Positions 29,187 to 32,500 of a stretch of DNA of 32,500 nucleotides are shown here, piece after piece. Under the pieces are notes generated by a model. It worked only from the letters and a program-made list of their open reading frames with translations, did not search any database and was not told the DNA's origin. The DNA lies in NCBI GenBank assembly GCA_963575745.1, contig CAUYUJ010003969.1, forward strand, positions 542,969 to 575,468, given 5' to 3'. Position 1 is the first letter of the stretch; the number at the start of each line of letters is the position of its first letter. The translations under genes and the position numbers were made by a program. This DNA is from Prorocentrum cordatum (lineage: Eukaryota; Sar; Dinophyceae; Prorocentrales; Prorocentraceae).

Positions 29187-29520
29187 TTCTCCTTCTGTCT
29201 GCTCCTCCTCCTGCCTCAACCCCTGCCTTTTCCTCCTCTTCTTGCCTTCTCCACCTCCTCCCCCTCCCCCTCGTTATGCTTCCTCCACCCCATTCCCCCT
29301 GCCCCTCCTGCCTCCTGCCTCCTCCTCCTGCTCTCCCTCTCCCTTCTCCTCCTCCTCCTCCTCCTCCTCATCCCCTGTCCTCCTCCTCTCCCTCTCCCTC
29401 ATCCGCTCCTCCTCCTCCTCCTCCTCCTCGTTTCCATATTCCTCCCCCCTCCTCCCCCCTCCTCCTCCTCCTCCTCCTCCTCCTCCTCCTCCTCCTCCTC
29501 CTCCTGCCTCCTCCTTAGGC
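29187..29520. repeat. (CCT)n tract
   Basis: CCT triplets, loose at the left (29187-29350) and nearly pure at 29461-29505. A run of CTTGG/CCTGG units (29520-29610) and a second loose CCT stretch (to 29725) follow. The orientation is opposite to the GGA tracts inside the oxidoreductase introns. Confidence 0.9.
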
Positions 29521-29744
29521 CTCCTGCCCCCTCCTGGGGCCTCCTGGGGCCTCTTGGGGCCTCCTGGAGCCTTCTGGGCCTTCCGGGACCTACTGGGGCC
29601 TCCTCGGGCATTCCTCCTCCTCCTTTTCCTCCTCGTCCTTCCTCCCCTCAGCCTCTTCCTCTTCCTGCTTTCCTGTCTCGTCCTGCATCATCCCTCCTCC
29701 TTTTCCTGGCAATCCTCCTCCTCGTCCTCGTGCGGAACACGACC

Positions 29745-29842
29745 CAGAGGAAGCGCACGACGTGCGTCCCAGCCGATACGCGCCGGAGGACGACCCAGAG
29801 GAAGCGCGCGCCGGAGGATGACCCGGAGGAACCACGTGAGCT
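29745..29842. repeat. GACCCAGAGGAAGCGC short tandem repeats
   Basis: Copies at about 29749, 29791 and 29818, the last diverged, with GCGCCGGAGGA(C/T)GA between. They lie immediately left of the 160-bp array. Confidence 0.65.
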
Positions 29843-31024
29843 GCGGGACCCATAGGAAGGCTCCCGCCTGACGCGTCCTCACAATTCACTCACAGACGAG
29901 GGTCCCGCTTGATACTTCTTCCAAATTCAGACCTGAGGAGCCCAAAAGTGACGACAGTTACAGGAATCCGATGACCCGCTCGGATTAATAACATGATCTG
30001 CGGGCCCCATAGGGAGGGGGCTCCCGCCTGAGACTTCCTCACAGTTCACTCACAGACGAGGTTCCCGCTTGATACTTCCTCCAAATTCAGACCTGAGGAG
30101 CCCAAAAGTGACGACAGTTACAGGAATCCGATGACCCGCTCGGATTAGTAACATGATCTGCGGGCCCCATAGGGAGGGGGCTCCCGCCTGAGACTTCCTC
30201 ACAATGCACTCACAGACGAGGCTCCCGCTTGATACTTCCTCCAAATTCAGACCTGAGGAGCCCAAAAGTGACGACAGTTACAGGAATCCGATGACCCGCT
30301 CGGATTGTAACATGATCTGCGGGCCCTATAGGGAGGGGGCTCCCGCCTGAGACTTCCTCGCAATGCACTCACAGACGAGGCTCCCGCTTGATACTTCCTC
30401 CAAATACAGACCTGAGGAACCCAAAATTGAGGACAGTTACAGGAAACCGATGACCCGCTCGGATTAGTAACATGATCTGCGGGCCCCATACGGAGGGGGC
30501 TCCCGCTTGACGCGTCCTCACAATTCACTCACAGACAAGGGTCCCGCTTGATAGTTTTTCCAAATTCAGACCTGAGGAGCCCAAAAGTGACGACAGTTAC
30601 AGGAATCCGATGACCCGCTCGGATTGATAACATGATCTGCGGGCCCCATAGGGAGGGGGCTCCCGCCTGAGACGTCCTCGCAATTCACTCACAGACGAGG
30701 CTCCCGCTTGATACCTCCTCCAAATTCAGACCTGAGGAGCCCAAAAGTGACGACGGTTACAGGAATCCGATGACCCGCTCGGATTAGTAACATGATCTGC
30801 GGGCCCCATAGGGAGGGGCTCCCGCCGGAGACTTCCTCGCAATTCACTCACAGACGAGGCTCCCGCTTGATAGTTCTTCCAAATTCAGACCTGAGGGGCC
30901 CAAAAGTGACGACAGTTACAGGAATCCGATGACCCGCTCGGATTAGTAACATGTCTGCGGGCCCCATAGGGAGGGGGCTCCCGCCTGAGACTTCCTTACA
31001 ATTCACCCACATACGAGGCTCCGT
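29842..31024. repeat. 160-bp tandem array, about 7.4 copies
   Basis: The motif CACAGACGAG recurs at 29891, 30051, 30211, 30370, 30530 (one change), 30690 and 30849, with a diverged copy at 31008, giving periods of 159-160 bp. Copies differ by only a few bases. Each unit holds two related halves, GGCTCCCGCTTGATACTTCC and GGCTCCCGCCTGAGACTTCC, so the unit probably began as a duplication. No coding frame is maintained. Confidence 0.95.
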
Positions 31025-31027
31025 CTT

Positions 31028-31104
31028 GGTGGATGATGGTGATGGGATGATGACGACGGTGTTTGATGATGATATATGATTGATGATGATGATGATGATG
31101 ATGC

Positions 31105-31148
<44 letters not shown>

Positions 31149-31269
31149 ATGATGACGACGTGATGATGATGATGGTGGTGATGAGGAGTGCCGATGGTGA
31201 GTGATCGTGCGATTCTGATGGTAAATTGTGGTGATGATGATGGGGACGAAGTGGTGAGTCAGCGAGTAG

Positions 31270-31339
<70 letters not shown>

Positions 31340-31440
31340 CGTTCGATGCCGATGATGGTGAGTGATCGTGCGATGGTGATGGTGATGCTGATGGTGATGA
31401 TGATGAGTGGGGAGTGATGGTGATGGTGATGATGATGCGG
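31028..31440. repeat. (GAT)n triplet tract
   Basis: About 400 bases of GAT/GGT triplets, pure at 31268-31340, with two copies of GAGTGATCGTGCGAT (31198 and 31360) as a higher-order repeat. Minus-strand poly-His frames are not genes. Confidence 0.93.
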
Positions 31441-31559
31441 AGGAGGAGAGGAGAGGGAGGAGGACGAGAGATCCTGCGCGGAGGGTGTGCAGAGAAAACA
31501 AGAACCCCACTTAGGATGTGGGGAATGATAGCGGGGTGGCTTACACTTTCCACATTTAG

Positions 31560-31830
31560 CCGCGAGGTGCATTTTGTACTGTGTGTTTGTCCGGGATGGT
31601 AGCCCTGCGCGCAGCAGGCAATATGTTGACACCCACGCCGTCCCTGTCGAAAAACAATACAAAGTGCCCGCGGGCCTCACGAACATGACTCCAGAATTTG
31701 CCCCAAAGTGTACTGTGTATGGTTGGTTGACAGGAACGGGATGGGGGGCCCGCATCGATGCTCCGAGTTTGGAGGCGGAGTGTGTTTTGTATAGTTTTTT
31801 AACTGGGATGGTGGGGGGGCGGGGCCCTCA
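31560..31830. repeat. Degenerate repeat: TGTACTGTGTAT..GGGATGG
   Basis: Three diverged copies at about 31567, 31705 and 31776 share TTGTA(C/T).GTGT followed by GGGATGG. Between them lie GCGCGCAGCAGGC and CCGTCCCTGTCGAAAA, also found at 29120-29175. Confidence 0.55.
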
Positions 31831-31952
31831 TGGTGTGCGCATGGTTCCGGGTTGGCTGCCGGCCGGGTGGGGGAGGGGATGTTTATCAATAGGGAACAGT
31901 GATTTACCCCTCCCCGAAGGGGAGGAGGGAGGGGTGGAAGGGGCTCTGCCAG

Positions 31953-32018
31953 TGCGCGCTGCCGGCAGTCTATGGGCAGCCCTGCGTGTTCGGGGCCGCC
32001 ATCGCAGATGCCGCCCGA
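31953..32018 (+). CDS. Possible exon of an unidentified gene, part a
   Basis: The plus-strand stretch reads CALPAVYGQPCVFGAAIADA and then AR. Codons end mostly in G or C. It follows GGGCTCTGCCAG and ends at GTCCTC (32019), which begins a (CCT)n run. Spliced to 32207 in phase 0 it continues into the next candidate. I do not recognise the product. The acceptor is followed by T, not G, which lowers the confidence. Confidence 0.33.
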
Positions 32019-32192
32019 GTCCTCCTCCTCCTCCTCCTCCCCTCCTCCTCCTCTCATCCTCCCTCCTCCTCCTCCCTCTCTCTCCTCCTCCTCCTCCTCC
32101 TCCCCTCCTCCTCCCTCCTCCCCTCCCCCTCTCCTCCTCCTCCTCCTCCTCCTCCTCCTCCTCCTCCTCCTCCTCCTCCTCCTCCTCCTGCT
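32019..32192. repeat. (CCT)n tract, possibly an entire intron
   Basis: About 170 bases of CCT triplets with TCC and CCCT variants. If the two flanking exon candidates are real, the intron (32019-32206, 188 nt) begins in the repeat and consists of almost nothing else. Confidence 0.9.
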
Positions 32193-32206
32193 CCTTCACT
32201 CTGAAG

Positions 32207-32275
32207 ATCCTGCCGGTCGCAGAGAAGTGGTCGGGGGCTGCAGACGTCGTGCCAGCCCTTGCCAGCGCGGTTTCC
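32207..32275 (+). CDS. Possible exon of an unidentified gene, part b
   Basis: After CCTTCACTCTGAAG the frame reads ILPVAEKWSGAADVVPALAS and AVSF, and stays open beyond. About three quarters of its codons end in G or C. It joins part a in phase 0, giving AAR|ILPVAEKW. The right end is undefined; sequence from 32276 to the window end is GC-rich, Ala/Arg-coding and uninformative. Confidence 0.32.
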
Positions 32276-32500
32276 TTCTGCGCGCGGGCTGCGGCCGCGC
32301 CCGCCGGTGCTCGAGCGCGGGCGGGCGCGGGCTTCCTCGCGCTCGGGCTCGCAGACAAGCAGGGCGCGAGTCACCACTGCTACCGTCGCTGCCACCACAG
32401 CCACCTGCCTTCCCCCCCCCGCCTCGTCCCAGGCAGTTCGATCGGTCGAGTGAAATTGGGCCACTGAACTCGATGGCGACATGGACCCTTCAGCCAGAGA

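Noticed and set aside
31003-31755. Poly-His/Ser frames on the minus strand
   Set aside because: They translate the GAT tract.
1-32500. Bacterial or viral defence system, CRISPR array, or mobile element with its own enzyme
   Set aside because: Tandem repeats here lack the repeat-spacer pattern of CRISPR; no reverse transcriptase, integrase, transposase or Cas-like motif was seen in any frame.

Overview
The window looks like nuclear DNA from a dinoflagellate (Prorocentrum- or Polarella-like; genus not provable here). It is GC-rich and repeat-packed, and has no bacterial-style gene arrangement. The one convincing gene is split into very small exons whose codons end almost always in G or C. Its introns use GT, GC and probably GA donors, and G usually follows the acceptor AG. 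Those splice features are established for dinoflagellates.

The main gene is a plus-strand Gfo/Idh/MocA-family NAD(P)-dependent oxidoreductase, partial at both ends. I place eight exons at 1631-1744, 6958-7004, 9698-9773, 14689-14804, 15711-15750, 16812-16878, 22013-22070 and 25064-25146. Reading phase is kept across all seven junctions, and the peptides fall in the order known for the substrate-binding half of this family. About 600 coding bases are spread over 23.5 kb, so nearly everything between 1.7 and 25 kb is intron. The Rossmann (NAD-binding) exons would lie to the left of the window, and the last C-terminal exon(s) are not found.

The introns hold: long (GGA)n tracts (9.8, 14.1, 15.8-16.1, 16.5-16.7, 16.9-17.1, 22.5, 24.0-24.3 kb); (CCT)n tracts (3.8, 5.0, 29.2-29.5, 32.0-32.2 kb); CTTGG-type repeats with 10-11 bp units (2.3-3.3, 19.3-20.1, 27.8-28.6 kb); foldback elements (3.4-4.3 kb); a TATG tetranucleotide tract (7.6-8.0 kb); a 113-bp palindromic tandem array (9.9-10.2 kb); and several dispersed repeat families, stacked together in a mosaic at 12.0-13.5 kb.

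Beyond 25.2 kb lie a degraded double-stranded-RNA-binding-like coding segment (26.3-26.8 kb), a further open segment with an internal duplication (26.8-27.7 kb), a second copy of the 19.3-20.3 kb repeat block, a 160-bp tandem array (29.8-31.0 kb), a GAT tract, and a possible two-exon fragment of another gene at 31.95-32.27 kb. I saw no rRNA or tRNA gene, spliced-leader sequence, CRISPR array, reverse transcriptase or transposase. Most long open frames here are translations of GGA/CCT or CTTGG repeats and are not genes.
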